A DNA stretch of 64,000 nt from Oxytricha trifallax (GCA_000711775.1 ARYC01000103.1:124001-188000); one strand, 5' to 3'. Positions 34,358 to 44,727 are shown, numbered from the stretch's first letter. Translations and numbers: made by a program. Notes: a model not told the origin generated them from the letters alone.

Positions 34358-34612
34358 GCCATGTAATCGTAAGTTCCAGCGAATGATCTCTTGCGCTTGG
34401 GTCTCTCTCCGCTCTTGGCTGCCATGCCGAAGTCGAATATCTGCAAACTGACCGTCATCGAGCACCAGGAATGTTGGAGGGCTTTATGTCTCTGTGCATG
34501 ATGTTGCTCGAGTAAATCAAGACTTATAAATATATATAGAGCCAGGCATGTTCTTCTCAATGTAGCTGAGGAGGTCTCAATTAGAATATATATAGGGGAA
34601 CACAATGAAGAA
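34358..34612 (-). pseudogene. Second copy of the kinase even-numbered MDS block, segments 6-8 fused
   Basis: The minus strand repeats pieces of the scrambled kinase at 38.5 kb. There is an eroded MDS2 edge (GGGGAACACAATG), the MDS4 stretch CTCCTCAGCTACATTGAG, then AT-rich DNA, then one block joining MHRDIKPSNI, LVLDDG, SLQIFDFGMAAKSGERPKRK and SFAGTYDYMA. At 38.5 kb these last parts are split into MDSs 6, 7 and 8; here they are continuous. Two one-base insertions (after AACATTC and in GACGGTCAG) break the frame, so this copy looks like a decayed duplicate. Confidence 0.82.
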
Positions 34613-34684
34613 TTTACTTATCTTTTGAATTTACCAAAAATTAAAATAATTTAAAGAAATATTTTGATTTTTAATTTTAATATA

Positions 34685-35331
34685 GTATGAATATATTTGA
34701 ATGGGAATTAAATTTTATTAAAATTAATAATTATTAAAATTTGTGGTAGTTAACTTTCTGGAAACCTAGACAATATAGGGCTAAATATGGAATAAAAAAT
34801 CAGCTGAACTTTACTATTGGCTGTAACCTCTATCGCATCACTGAAGCGAGATAGCTTGAGTTTAATTTTTGGTGATTTGTGTAGTTGATTTTAATTAGTA
34901 AGAATTTAAATATTTACCAGAAACAATCAATTAATCAAGATTTCAATCATAGTACTATATAACAATTTTACCAATAAAATGATTAAAACCACACTCTATC
35001 CCTTACGATTAATGGATTAGAGTGTGGTTTTAATCATTTTATTGGTAAAATTGTTATATAGTACTATGATTGAAATCTTGATTAATTGATTGTTTCTGGT
35101 AAATATTTAAATTCTTACTAATTAAAATCAACTACACAAATCACCAAAAATTAAACTCAAGCTATCTCGCTTCAGTGATGCGATAGAGGTTACAGCCAAT
35201 AGTAAAGTTCAGCTGATTTTTTATTCCATATTTAGCCCTATATTGTCTAGGTTTCCAGAAAGTTAACTACCACAAATTTTAATAATTATTAATTTTAATA
35301 AAATTTAATTCCCATTCAAATATATTCATAC
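34685..35331. repeat. Large MITE family A foldback
   Basis: Two 314-bp arms (34685-34998 and 35018-35331) with a 19-bp loop, nearly perfect. The family word GTGGTAGTTAACTTTCTGG and its complement lie about 55 bp inside each end. Inner sequence CACTGAAGCGAGATAGC matches the 20.5-kb copy, but the centre is longer. Confidence 0.95.
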
Positions 35332-36020
35332 GGTTTTAATAAATCGTTTTCCTTTATTATATATAATTAATCCTGACATTTTTATTTAGACTATTACTTT
35401 TAAAAAACAATAAATCACATTTTTTTTTATTTTGAGGTAATTATTTTAATCATGATTCTTTAGAATCCATTAAAAAAAAGTATACTATATTAAATTTACG
35501 ACAACTTACTATAAGCAAAGCGAGTTATTTTCTAAATTTAAAATATGATTGTTTACAGTATTCTAAATAAATAGAGTCTATTAAATAAGTATTATTAGGT
35601 TTTCTTTCAATATAATTCATTTGAATGTATTTATAAGATTTTAACTTTAATGAAACTATAGTAAATTCAAGATTAAAATTATTATATAACATTTAAAAAT
35701 TAAGAATGTTTGAATCATTAATATCAGCATCATTATGCTAGATATATTTTTTATTTTTTATGAGTTTCTATTCATAATTAATATTTAAATCAAATATTTA
35801 TTATACAATTATTTTTATTATTTTTGATATCAAATTAATGAAAAAAATATAAATAAGATTGTGAGTTAAACTAATATAAAAAAAGATAATTTAAAAATCA
35901 AAACTTAAGGACTATATAATTTATTTATAAGAATATAGAAAAATAAAAACAATTCGAATTTAGAAATAACCAGCTTTAAAAAATATTATTTAGTAACACT
36001 ATTACAACCCTATATTTATA
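35332..36020. other. AT-rich spacer
   Basis: Nothing recognisable. Confidence 0.5.
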
Positions 36021-36780
36021 AATTCAGAAGCTGGTGTTAAGTCAATTTACACTTTTAATCTGTCAGAAAAGTCATCATTTATAGAGTACTTAAAAAGTGG
36101 ATGGTATAAAGCATGTAGATTGGAATTGATTTTTCGGACTCAAATGGATATTAGACTGAAGAAAAATCACTAGATAGTAACAATCATTTCAATCAATACG
36201 AGCAAGCTATCTCATTTATATGTTCTAAATTGCAACTTAATGATGAAAAGTAATGTTTCCTATATATGGATTCGGTGCAGTACCTACTTTTATGAATTAA
36301 ACTACAAGTTAAAGTATTTTATTATTAAATATATTTTTTCAAAAATCTGTTTGTTTCACATTAAATGCATAAGAGGTCTAGCTAGAGATAAATGGAGTTG
36401 ACAATATTTTAAGAATATACAAAGAAAAAAAGTTTATCTAAAATTAAATTCAGCCCAACCTCAAGTGTTGCCCCTATTCTTTAGAAAATAATTGAAAAAA
36501 ATTAAGGATTAAATTGATCAATAAAAATACACTGTAGCTTTGATAATGGTGGCTAGTGAAAATGAAGATCTTTAAAGAGTCCAAGAGTTAATTAATAATA
36601 TTTATTTAATTAATGTAATTTGCTAGTGTGCATCCCTGCCAGTATCAATAATTATAATTGGTATGGGTAATGAAAAGCTGCGTTGCCTGAAACACCTTAA
36701 TACAGAAAAGTCTATTATAAGAGATAGTAGAGGTAAACCATTCATAAATTATAATATTTATCAAATTTGCTTGTATTATT
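36021..36780 (+). pseudogene. Copine (von Willebrand A-like domain) fragment, frameshifted
   Basis: Pieces occur in copine order on the plus strand: SEKSSFIEYLKSGW, then (frame +1) IDFSDSNG and YEQAISFICSKLQLNDEK, then FPIYGFGAVPTF, then CFTLNAQEVQLEINGVDNIL, then FSPTSSVAPILQKIIEK, then LPVSIIIIGMGN. Copines are calcium-dependent membrane-binding proteins whose A domain has exactly this series (FIDYI.GG, DFTASNG, FPALGFGA, GPT.F.P). At least three one-base frame changes, and AT-rich interruptions that may be IESs. Upstream C2 domains were not found. Either a decaying gene or one needing IES removal. Confidence 0.72.
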
Positions 36781-37300
36781 AATTTAATTAAATAAATTAA
36801 TATTGACTAGAGAATGCATTAAAACTTTAAAATTTGAAAAATATTTGAATGCAAATGGCCTGAATTGATAGAGAATTATTTAGAAAATTCATTATTAATT
36901 TATAGAATTTATGGTTGATAAAGAAATATAGCCTACGTTAAATTAATCAACTTCTTTTTGAGATTATTAATTGAATTTTTAATTTATTTGTATTGATTAA
37001 TTTGTTTATTTGATAAAATATATATTAAATTCATAAATAAATCTTCGTTTCCTAAATAAAGATTCGCTGATCTTGTAAAATTATTTAATATTAATTTATA
37101 TTAGTAGTTTTAAATTTAAACATTTAGTCATCATCTACAATTAAAATTTTTAATGGATTTTTATTAAAAATTTTTATATTAAAATACAATCATATAAATT
37201 GACAAGAAAAAATAAAATAAAAATTAAGTTAAGTTAAGTTAATATTTAAATTTTAAATTAAAAAAATTTAATGTAATTAGAAAAATTGAACTTTTTTTAA
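36781..37300. other. AT-rich spacer
   Basis: No gene recognised between the copine fragment and MDS7 of the scrambled kinase. Confidence 0.5.
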
Positions 37301-37326
37301 GAATTTTGGATGGCTTATGTCTCTGT
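37301..37326 (-). other. MDS7 of the scrambled kinase
   Basis: ACAGAGACATAA at its upstream edge (37315-37326) equals the downstream edge of MDS6. It continues GCCATCCAAAATTCTT. One A short of the expected HRDIKPS frame; its junction to MDS8 is unresolved. Confidence 0.6.
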
Positions 37327-38103
37327 AAAGATAGGAGTCCCAGAGAAATCTAGGCAATCCAATCTTTAAGGGTCTCCTCTGGGATATCTTATCCAGGCAT
37401 ATACTATTATATAATTCAATTAGATTTAGTTATAGAAGAGAGTCATTTATTTAATTATTATAATTTAACATTTTTTCCCTATTATTCTTTATTTTTATAG
37501 TTACTGCTTAATAACTATAAAAAATGGTACAAAATTTTTAGCATTTTCTATTTTATAAATTACATAGAGTTAAAAAATATAAATAGTAGAAAATTGTTAT
37601 TACCTTGATGCAAATTATGGAGATATGTTGACTTATTACATTATAGATGATTGTTTAAAAATAAAGTCTCAATATATTAACTATCTAATGGTTTATACCA
37701 TAACTAATTTCCGTTTTGGAATTGAATATAAATATATTTTTATATAATGTATAATTTAATTAAAATTAAATATTTTTTGAATCTATGATACAAATTTACA
37801 ATTATTAAATACATACATCCTCATTATTCATTATATTCTTAATTTATTTATAACGATAAAATTAGTAAATTGTTAATTTATTAGGGTTATAATTTACCTG
37901 AGGATATCTCCATTCTTGGCGTAGGGGAACTCAATATACTATATTTTATGTCTCTTGCACAGGTACTTGCTATCCAGATGCTTGATGATGTGCACTTCAT
38001 TCAACAAGTCGTACTGCTGTTCCTCATCATCAATATCAAATTGCACAATTTTCATAGCATATTAAACATTATTTTTCTGCACTAAATGTACTTCTCCAAG
38101 ACT
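37301..38103 (-). CDS. Scrambled protein-kinase gene, odd block (MDS 7,5,3,1)
   Basis: Read on the minus strand the block holds MDS1, MDS3, MDS5 and MDS7 in order, but each needs a piece from 38478-38762 in between. MDS1 gives the N-lobe (SLGEVHLVQKNNVQYAMKIV, with the ATP-site Lys in AMKIV, then LLNEVHIIKHLDSKYL). MDS3 gives PYAKNGDIL (hinge). MDS5 gives PGQDIPEETLKDWIAQISLG. MDS7 gives the PSKIL part of the catalytic loop. Joined alternately with the even block, joins 1/2 to 5/6 use exact shared pointers and keep one frame. Join 6/7 is one base short and 7/8 has no clear pointer. Confidence 0.88.
37339..37400 (-). other. MDS5 of the scrambled kinase
   Basis: It begins with pointer ATGCCTGG (shared with MDS4) and ends with CTCTGGG (shared with MDS6). 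Encodes PGQDIPEETLKDWIAQISLG. Confidence 0.85.
37898..37930 (-). other. MDS3 of the scrambled kinase
   Basis: It begins with pointer GTTCC (shared with MDS2) and ends TCCTCAG (shared with MDS4). Encodes PYAKNGDILS. A 21-bp AT-rich IES separates it from MDS1. Confidence 0.85.
37952..38103 (-). other. MDS1 (first visible) of the scrambled kinase
   Basis: It ends with pointer TGCAAGAG (37952-37959), shared with MDS2. Upstream of SLGEVHLV the sequence becomes AT-rich (an intron or IES end is possible), so true N-terminal segments are not located. Confidence 0.85.
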
Positions 38104-38477
38104 AAATTAAATTAAATCTGTAATATATAAATAAAAATTAAAGCTAATTTATTTTGGATTACAGGCACTTAAAAAAGCATTATAAAATAAAAATATTTGA
38201 TAGTATTTTATAGTTTTTTACAAATTCTGTAAAATATTCACATTAAAAGTAATTTATATTATTTTTAATTTGACTGCCTACTCCTATTTTTGATTGAATC
38301 AGTTCGTATGATCCAAGATTAGGGAGTTTATTCGAAAATAATTGCTCCTTAAATTATGTTATCATTTTTACTATATTCCTTTTTAATTTTTTAGATATTT
38401 TTAATATTTACAATACAACAAATATTACTAGATTTTACCATTTCAAATGTTTATTTTCATTTTTAAAGAATCGTGAA

Positions 38478-38570
38478 ATCGTAAGTTCCAGCGAATGACC
38501 TCTTGCGCTTGGGTCTCTCCCCGCTCTTGGCTGCCATGCCGAAGTCGAATATCTGCAAACTGCCGTCATC
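38478..38570 (-). other. MDS8 of the scrambled kinase
   Basis: GATGACGGCAGTTTGCAG at its start to GGAACTTACGATT at its end; encodes the DFG region and activation segment. Confidence 0.82.
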
Positions 38571-38762
38571 AAATTAATATTTTATGTCTCTGTGCATGAT
38601 TTTGCTTGAGTGCAGTTCAAGCAGGCCCAGAGCAATTTATAATAATTATTGTCCAGGCATGTTCTTCTCAATGTAGCTGAGGAGGTCTCAATTAGATTAT
38701 TAATAGTGGAACACCATGCAGAATTCGTCATTTGTATTCACGAAACAGTCCACACTCTTGCA
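38478..38762 (-). CDS. Scrambled protein-kinase gene, even block (MDS 8,6,4,2)
   Basis: On the minus strand: MDS2 (CKSVDCFVNTNDEFCMVF), MDS4 (SYIEKNMPG), MDS6 (LLELHSSKIMHRDIK, catalytic Asp present) and MDS8 (DDGSLQIFDFGMAAKSGERP, with an intact DFG, then RKRSFAGTYD). They are separated by 11-24-bp AT-only IESs. Even and odd pieces interleave to give a normal serine/threonine-type kinase from glycine loop to activation segment, about 150 residues. The substrate-lobe segments after GTYD are not found nearby. All motifs needed for activity in this part are conserved. Confidence 0.9.
38582..38632 (-). other. MDS6 of the scrambled kinase
   Basis: It starts with pointer CTCTGGG (38626-38632) and ends with ACAGAGACATAA (38582-38593). 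Encodes LGLLELHSSKIMHRDI. Confidence 0.85.
38653..38683 (-). other. MDS4 of the scrambled kinase
   Basis: It starts with pointer TCCTCAG (38677-38683) and ends with ATGCCTGG (38653-38660). Encodes SYIEKNMPG. Confidence 0.87.
38708..38762 (-). other. MDS2 of the scrambled kinase
   Basis: It starts with pointer TGCAAGAG (38755-38762) and ends with GTTCC (38708-38712). Encodes CKSVDCFVNTNDEFCMVF. Confidence 0.87.
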
Positions 38763-38769
38763 AAAGTAA

Positions 38770-40060
38770 ATAATTTTCCAACTTTAATCATTGTTATAAT
38801 ATTATAAACATTTAAACTAAGCTTTATAATCTAGAATTTAGAATAAATTTGATTATTTATAGAAATGAGGTGCTATCATAAGTGGGTGTAAAATTATTAA
38901 GAAATTGCAAAGTTAGATATATATTTAAACAGTTTAATTACCATTCTTCATTCACATGCTAACTCAGATTCTTTTTTATTTATAATAATATTCTGCACTG
39001 TTGTAACCTCCTCCTATACCTCTATTGACGGTTAATGCACCACTCTTATCTTTAATTTAAAGAAAATGCAATACTCTTTTTCATTAAGGTTCAGTAATTA
39101 TAATAATATAATGTTGTCTTAAACATAAATTTTAAAAAGTGATTAAACTAAAAAAAATAGTTGAGCAAATTTGGTAAGTATAGGCTTAAATTTTAAGATT
39201 TTAATGACATTACTAATATTTGTACTATTTTAATATATACGCATGCTTTATTTGAATTTTTAAAAATTATTAAAATACTATAAACTAATGGATTTCTATG
39301 AAATTTATCAAACTGTCTTCAGTATTTCTTTGAAATTAATACAAATAAGAACTTCCAATAAAAAAGATTTGAAATATCTATCAAGTTTTTCATATTTTAT
39401 TTATTATGTTTTGATTTTCCGAATAATTATATAATTTTAAGTTATTATAATAAATTTAAATTAATAATGAAAATAGTTTAGAAAAATTTCTCTTTAATTT
39501 TAAACTTTTTTCAAATAATTTAATTATAATAAATGAAATGAAAATTTAAATTAAATTAATTTTTGAAATTTAATAGAAATAAATAAATTTCAATTTCAAT
39601 TACCATAACCATGTATTATAAAACATTTATTATTATATAATTTTCAATGTTCATTATTATTCTTTATTCAATTATATATTATTAACAAGGCTAAAATAAT
39701 TGTTTTTTATTAATAATTAATGCAATTTTCATTAAATTATAAATTAATTATCAAGGTAGAAATGATATTTGAAGCTAAATTTAAAAAAAACTACATCATA
39801 ATTGATGAAAAAGATTCTTTGAAAATTATAAAAATTACATATTTTTATGTATGGGGCAGGAAACTTCCCCCCCCCAATTTTTATATGATAGAATTAATGT
39901 AGAATACTTTAAATATAAATTTATAAGCATTTATTATTAAATATAGATTTAATTGTATCATTTCTAAAAATGTTATTTAAGTATCTTTAAGTAAATATTT
40001 TAACAACATTTAAGAACCACTTTCTTAAAACAACGACTTCTGCTATAAATTATCTCATAT
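38770..40060. other. AT-rich stretch with one element-B end
   Basis: 38945-39095 has a weak minus-strand coding-like frame (RVVHQPSIEVQEEVTTVQN). At 39855, GGCAGGAAACTTCCCCCC is a solitary end of the element nested at 19.3 kb. Nothing else. Confidence 0.4.
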
Positions 40061-40324
40061 CATTCTATGCTAGAAATTAATCTTGTCACCATAAATTCTG
40101 TTTTTAGTTTAAATGTTTTATGAGAGTTATCTGAAATGATTTCTTTTTTTACTTGTAGGTCACAATAACTTCTAATTCAATAAAAATAATCATATTTATT
40201 TTTATTGAATTAAAAGTTATTGTGACCTACAAGTAAAAAAAGAAATCATTTCAGATAATTCTCATAAAACATTTAAACTAAAAACAGAATTTATGGTGAC
40301 AAGATTAATTTCTAGCATAGAATG
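40061..40324. repeat. Near-perfect palindrome, 128-bp arms
   Basis: Arms 40061-40188 and 40197-40324 with an 8-bp loop, from CATTCTATGCTAGAAATTAA to its complement. Not related to MITE A by sequence; no ORF. Confidence 0.93.
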
Positions 40325-40478
40325 TTTAAGTTTAAAGTCATTCTTTTATTAAATAATAACTAGAATTAAATAACAATTAATAAAAATTAATTTTATTTAT
40401 CTCCTATTCCTCCAATTAGTGAACTAGGATTTGACTTTGTTTGTATTCCTTGATTTAGCATATCCTTTTCTTATTATT

Positions 40479-40812
40479 ATTAAAGATATACTTTAAATTT
40501 GTTAAATTAATTTAATTTTTTTAATTAAATCAATATAAATTATTGACAGTTAACTTTCTATAAACCTAAATCGTTTGCTAATACCCTCTATCACATCCTC
40601 GAGATAAATTGATTTTAATTTCACATAAAATTATATATTACCAACTGATGTGATAGAGGGTATTACCAATAGTAAAGTCCCGTTAATTTTGAATTTTCTA
40701 TCAAAATATTAGCAAACGATTTAGGTTTATAGAAAGTTAACTGTCAATAATTTATATTGATTTAATTAAAAAAATTAAATTAATTTAACAAATTTAAAGT
40801 ATATCTTTAATA
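40479..40812. repeat. MITE family A foldback with an internal deletion in one arm
   Basis: Outer arms are complementary from TATTAAAGATATACTTTAAA. Family words: GACAGTTAACTTTCTA, TGATGTGATAGAGGG and CCAATAGTAAAGTCC. The left arm lacks about 45 bp that the right arm keeps between TTAGC and the GGGTATTACC word. Confidence 0.9.
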
Positions 40813-41048
40813 TTTAAATTCCTAAACTTCTAAGCAAAATCTTAATTTTGATGCTAAATAATTTTATTATTATGGAAGATGAAATTATTGCAAGATACTT
40901 TGGATAGGAATAAAATATTTGATTTTTATTTTTTAAAAAAAAAACATAAATAAACTAATAAGATTGATAAATAAGTTTAACTTTTTTTCAATTTTATAAT
41001 TAGTTTATTAATTTATTCAATTCATTTATAAATATAACTTCCACTTTA

Positions 41049-41460
41049 TCAATTTACCTTATATTTAATTAAATTTAATGCTCGATAAGTCCTTAAGTAC
41101 GATTCTAAACACTTTTTGTATTCAGAAAGTGTAGATACTATAAATTCATTATCTTTATACTATTCTATTATTTGATTAATGTAATCTTCTACATCTTATC
41201 CTTAACGAAGATAATCATGGATAAGTATCTAATAAGCATTAACATAGTATCCGTTTTGAATAAGCTCTTAGAAAGCTATCTCATAGAAGGCATATAACTC
41301 AGGTTAATATGGTGAGCTGACTTCATTTGTAAGTATACCTCCAGACATTCTTTTATTTTTAATTGAATTTGGCTAAGTTAGTATATCCTTAAATGAAGCC
41401 CTTTAATACTGTTGATTTATAAACTTTAATAACAAATAAGGAATATTATAAACTTAAAAA
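41049..41460 (-). CDS. C-terminal part of a diverged kinase gene (probable)
   Basis: A minus-strand frame open to TGA 41049. It carries QRASFKDILTQPNSIKNK, like kinase subdomain XI (RP.FKEIL), then MSGGILTNEVSSPYQPELYA, FYEIAFQELIQNGYYVNAYQ and ILIHDYLRQGQDVEDYINQI. The ATG at 41348 could be an independent start of a 99-residue protein. The preferred reading is the 3' part of the kinase at 41950-42271, with an intron or IES between. No domain recognised after the kinase-like part. Confidence 0.5.
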
Positions 41461-41949
41461 AAAAATAAAATATTATTATATGATAATAAATAAAATTAAA
41501 AATCAATTTGATTAGTAAAATAGTTTAAATATTACAATTTATCAAAAGTATAATTTTATTCTTTTTTGTTAATATCATGAAAAAATCTCAATTTATTAAA
41601 AGTAATTCTATCTTAAAGAATTACTGTCATTTATTTAATTTAAATGATGTAACTTTTAAAAATATCCTTAAAAACCTAAATCTACCGCAACTTTCATTCG
41701 ATATAACTTAATTAACATTCTAGAAATTAATTAATTATGTGTTTATGGGTAAATAAATGTGGGTTATTTAAATATTTAGAATTTTAAATGGGAATTTTAT
41801 GTTTTTCTAACAAGCTAATGCCTATATTTAAAATAAATTTTAAAACAGCTTGGTAATAAATATTTTAATCTTATATTTTAAATTATATATTTATTGTTTA
41901 CCTTTTTGTTTCCCTATGATTTTTATAACAATTATGTGTTTATATTATT
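41461..41949. other. AT-rich interval within the kinase locus
   Basis: No coding sequence recognised; probable IES or intron between the two kinase pieces. Confidence 0.45.
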
Positions 41950-42271
41950 TCAATAATTTTTTTGATGACTACCTCCTTTTAGAGTAGGAATATGATATCT
42001 TTTGGTTTAAGACTTTGCAATAGTTCCAATACAATAAATTATACTTTTTATATCTGACTTTATTTTAGATTTATGCTCTTCTTGTCCAAGTTAAGATAAT
42101 ATTTAATTTATGGGAGTAGCCTTTTTTATAATAGAATGCATATTATTCGATATTGTTTCTATATCGATCAACAGTAGTTCAACATCTGGAAACTCTCCAT
42201 AAACTAATATATTTGTAGCTTTTAAGTCATTTAGATAATAATAACTTATAAATAAATAGCAAATACACGTT
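41950..42271 (-). CDS. Diverged protein-kinase catalytic segment
   Basis: The frame reads ICYLFISYYYLNDLKATNIL, then DVELLLIDIETISNNMHSII, then KSDIKSIIYCIGTIAKS. This matches kinase subdomains VIb (catalytic Asp in NDLKATN), VII (IDIE in place of DFG) and IX (SDIKS..YCIG). Position 6 of the loop keeps Asn. With DFG altered to DIE, activity is uncertain. TGA at 41950 closes the frame just after LKGGSHQKNY, probably inside an intron or IES, since kinase subdomain XI continues at 41.4 kb. AT-rich codon use. Confidence 0.65.
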
Positions 42272-42434
42272 ACTTTTTTGAAATTTTTAATTTTTAAAAA
42301 AGATTAATAAATTATATTTAAAATTAGTTAATAATTTATGGGGCTTAATTGTGAGAATATTGCTAAAAAAATTAATTTAGGAAAATAAGTTAAAAATAAC
42401 AAAGTTTAATTATATTTTTTTGCCATGTGAAATC

Positions 42435-42880
42435 GTATCTACATGATTTTAAAAGATTTAAAAATAATTACACGGAAATTTTGATTAATTTTCCTCTATA
42501 AAAAATCATTATCTCTAATAAAATTCATAAAATATGCAATGATGTTTAAGAATAAAAAATTTAACAATAAAACACGAATAAAATTATGACATTTGCTAGA
42601 AATATAATTTACATTTAAACTACTTCTTACTTAATACTTGGAAGTAAATAAAAGTTGATTAATTTAAATGCCTACAAGTATTAAGTAAGAAGTAGTTTAA
42701 ATGTAAATTATATTTCTAGCAAATGTCATAATTTTATTCGTGTTTTATTGTTAAATTTTTTATTCTTAAACATCATTGCATATTTTATGAATTTTATTAG
42801 AGATAATGATTTTTTATAGAGGAAAATTAATCAAAATTTCCGTGTAATTATTTTTAAATCTTTTAAAATCATATAGATAC
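42435..42880. repeat. Foldback, 206-bp arms
   Basis: Arms 42435-42640 and 42675-42880 are close to identical complements from GTATCTACATGATTTTAAAA inwards to TTAATACTTG; 34-bp loop. It sits directly upstream of the 42-kb kinase segment. Confidence 0.93.
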
Positions 42881-43417
42881 AATATTTCTTCATCTATCTA
42901 CTCTAAAAACTAAATTGATAATGAGTATTAATAGTAATTGAAAAGCTGGTGATTTACATATTTTAATTTTCTTAAAGATAATTTAAAATTAATTAATTCA
43001 ATTTTTAAAAGTGTTACTATATTTAATTTTATTTTTTTTATATTTTGAATCTAAAATGTTTAACTTGTTAAGTTAATAAATTACTTATACCTATTAAATG
43101 AACAAAATTGGGTAAATTTCTTGCAGCAATTTTAAGATTTTTCTTAAAATTTATAAATATTTTATATTTTTTACTATTATATCAAATCATAACATTATTA
43201 TATAATAACCGCAGAAATGTAATACTGACAGAAAAGTAAATAATTATTTCAGAATTAACTGCATTTATTCAAAATATAATACAATTGGAATATATTTTAA
43301 TTAAGAAAAATATTTTTTTCAATCAAATTAAGTTTCTATTGATGTAAGTTTATAAATTATAACACTTATAAATTTAGTATTAAACTTATTTTATATTTTT
43401 GCATTAATAATTGTTCT
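42881..43417. other. AT-rich spacer
   Basis: Nothing recognisable. Confidence 0.5.
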
Positions 43418-43757
43418 AACCGAGATTACCCTCCCAACCCACCCTTCCCCACCTAAAAAATTAATAATTTTTTTAAAAAAGTTAACAATGATCTTACTAT
43501 TAATTAGGATCATATGCAGTTTGAATGATTTGAGAGATTTAAATTAAAATAACATTTTTTTATACATAATTTTTATGTAAAATCATATATAAAAACAAGT
43601 AGTTGTGAGTAATAAAATTTTTAGTATCAATTAAAAATACTATTATTAGTAATGCATGGCTGATATCAAGAATAATGTAGATTTAGAAATCGATGATTAA
43701 AAATTTGCTTTGATATTGGATAAAGAGTGGGGAGGAGGTGGTGAGGTTATCTCGGTT
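43418..43757. repeat. Short element with ~35-bp inverted ends
   Basis: AACCGAGATTACCCTCCC at the left and GAGGTTATCTCGGTT at the right, with GC-skewed CCACCC/GGGAGG runs inside each end. About 340 bp. Confidence 0.65.
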
Positions 43758-43860
43758 AAAACACAATAATCACCAATTTAAAGTAAATATAAATTTGGTA
43801 AATAAAAGTCATTTATCTAAACTCAATATTATAAATTTAATAATTTTTAATGCACTTAAA
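43656..43860 (+). CDS. Coding-like start, unidentified
   Basis: The ATG at 43656 opens MADIKNNVDLEIDDQKFALI, then LDKEWGGGGEVISVKTQ, open onwards in the ciliate code through QQSPIQSKYKFGKQK. It crosses the right end of the 43418-43757 element. It could be a 5' MDS whose first codons overlap the repeat, or chance. No family recognised. Confidence 0.3.
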
Positions 43861-44727
43861 CAATTGTACATATTTTTTATATGTAATAATTGTCGTATCA
43901 TCAATTTTATTGCTTTCACAAAATTATTCCAAATTTTAACATTCTTCTTTGTAATCATACGCCAAATACATACATTTTTTATTTATACTAACTTTAGTAA
44001 TAAATAATAACTAAAATGAATATATATATATATATATTGTCATTAATAAAGTGTTATTTTTTTTAAAAAAAATTTTAAATATTTTTAGGGGAGGAAACCA
44101 TATTATTTTTATATACCCTAGGCAGAGGAAATTTAGTTCCTTATCTTTTTAAAAGAGCGTAGAAATTTAAGTTTTTTAATATTTTTATTAATTCCGTAAT
44201 TTTATGCGATATTTCTTATATTTAAGTTATGCGGTAAACTTTATTGAATTTCATGAGAATTTATAAATAATCAAAATTATCATTACATTATGGAATAATA
44301 TCTTAATAGCAAATAACCATAGATTATTTGCAATTTGATTATAATTTATAGTTATTATTTATTGCGAGGAAACTGCAAGAGGCAAAGAAATTCTCCCCCT
44401 AATTCATATTTTTTTATATAATGATATATAAAAAAATAAAATGCGTGTAGTCTCTATGATTGAAATGTGTTACTAAACCGGCTATCATTTTACCTCTAAA
44501 CTTTCTAGAAATTTCATATTAGGTATCAATTTCGGACTTCTCAATATTATAATTAAAAATAATAAACATATTGAAATGAATTAGCTAATTTAATGAATGC
44601 AGTTCTTAAGAACTCCTTTGATCAAATATGTCTATTAACCAACTTTTACAGTAAATTGAAGACTCTATTTTTTCTCTTTATATTATAGTGACTTAAAATA
44701 TATAAATATTTAAAAGTATAGAATTAT
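43861..44727. other. AT-rich stretch
   Basis: Element-B-like words GGGGAGGAAACC (44088) and GAGGAAACTGCAAG (44367). A minus-strand piece near 44580-44640 (SKEFLRTAFIKLANSF) resembles an EF-hand helix but is preceded by TGA. Confidence 0.4.

Noticed and set aside
21200..34612. 11-bp match GATTACATGGC between the 34.36-kb kinase block and the 21.2-kb kinase C-lobe, as a pointer joining them
   Set aside because: Both encode the conserved DYMA before APE; with only two codons each for Asp and Tyr, identity there is expected by chance about one time in four. Codon use of the two loci also differs.
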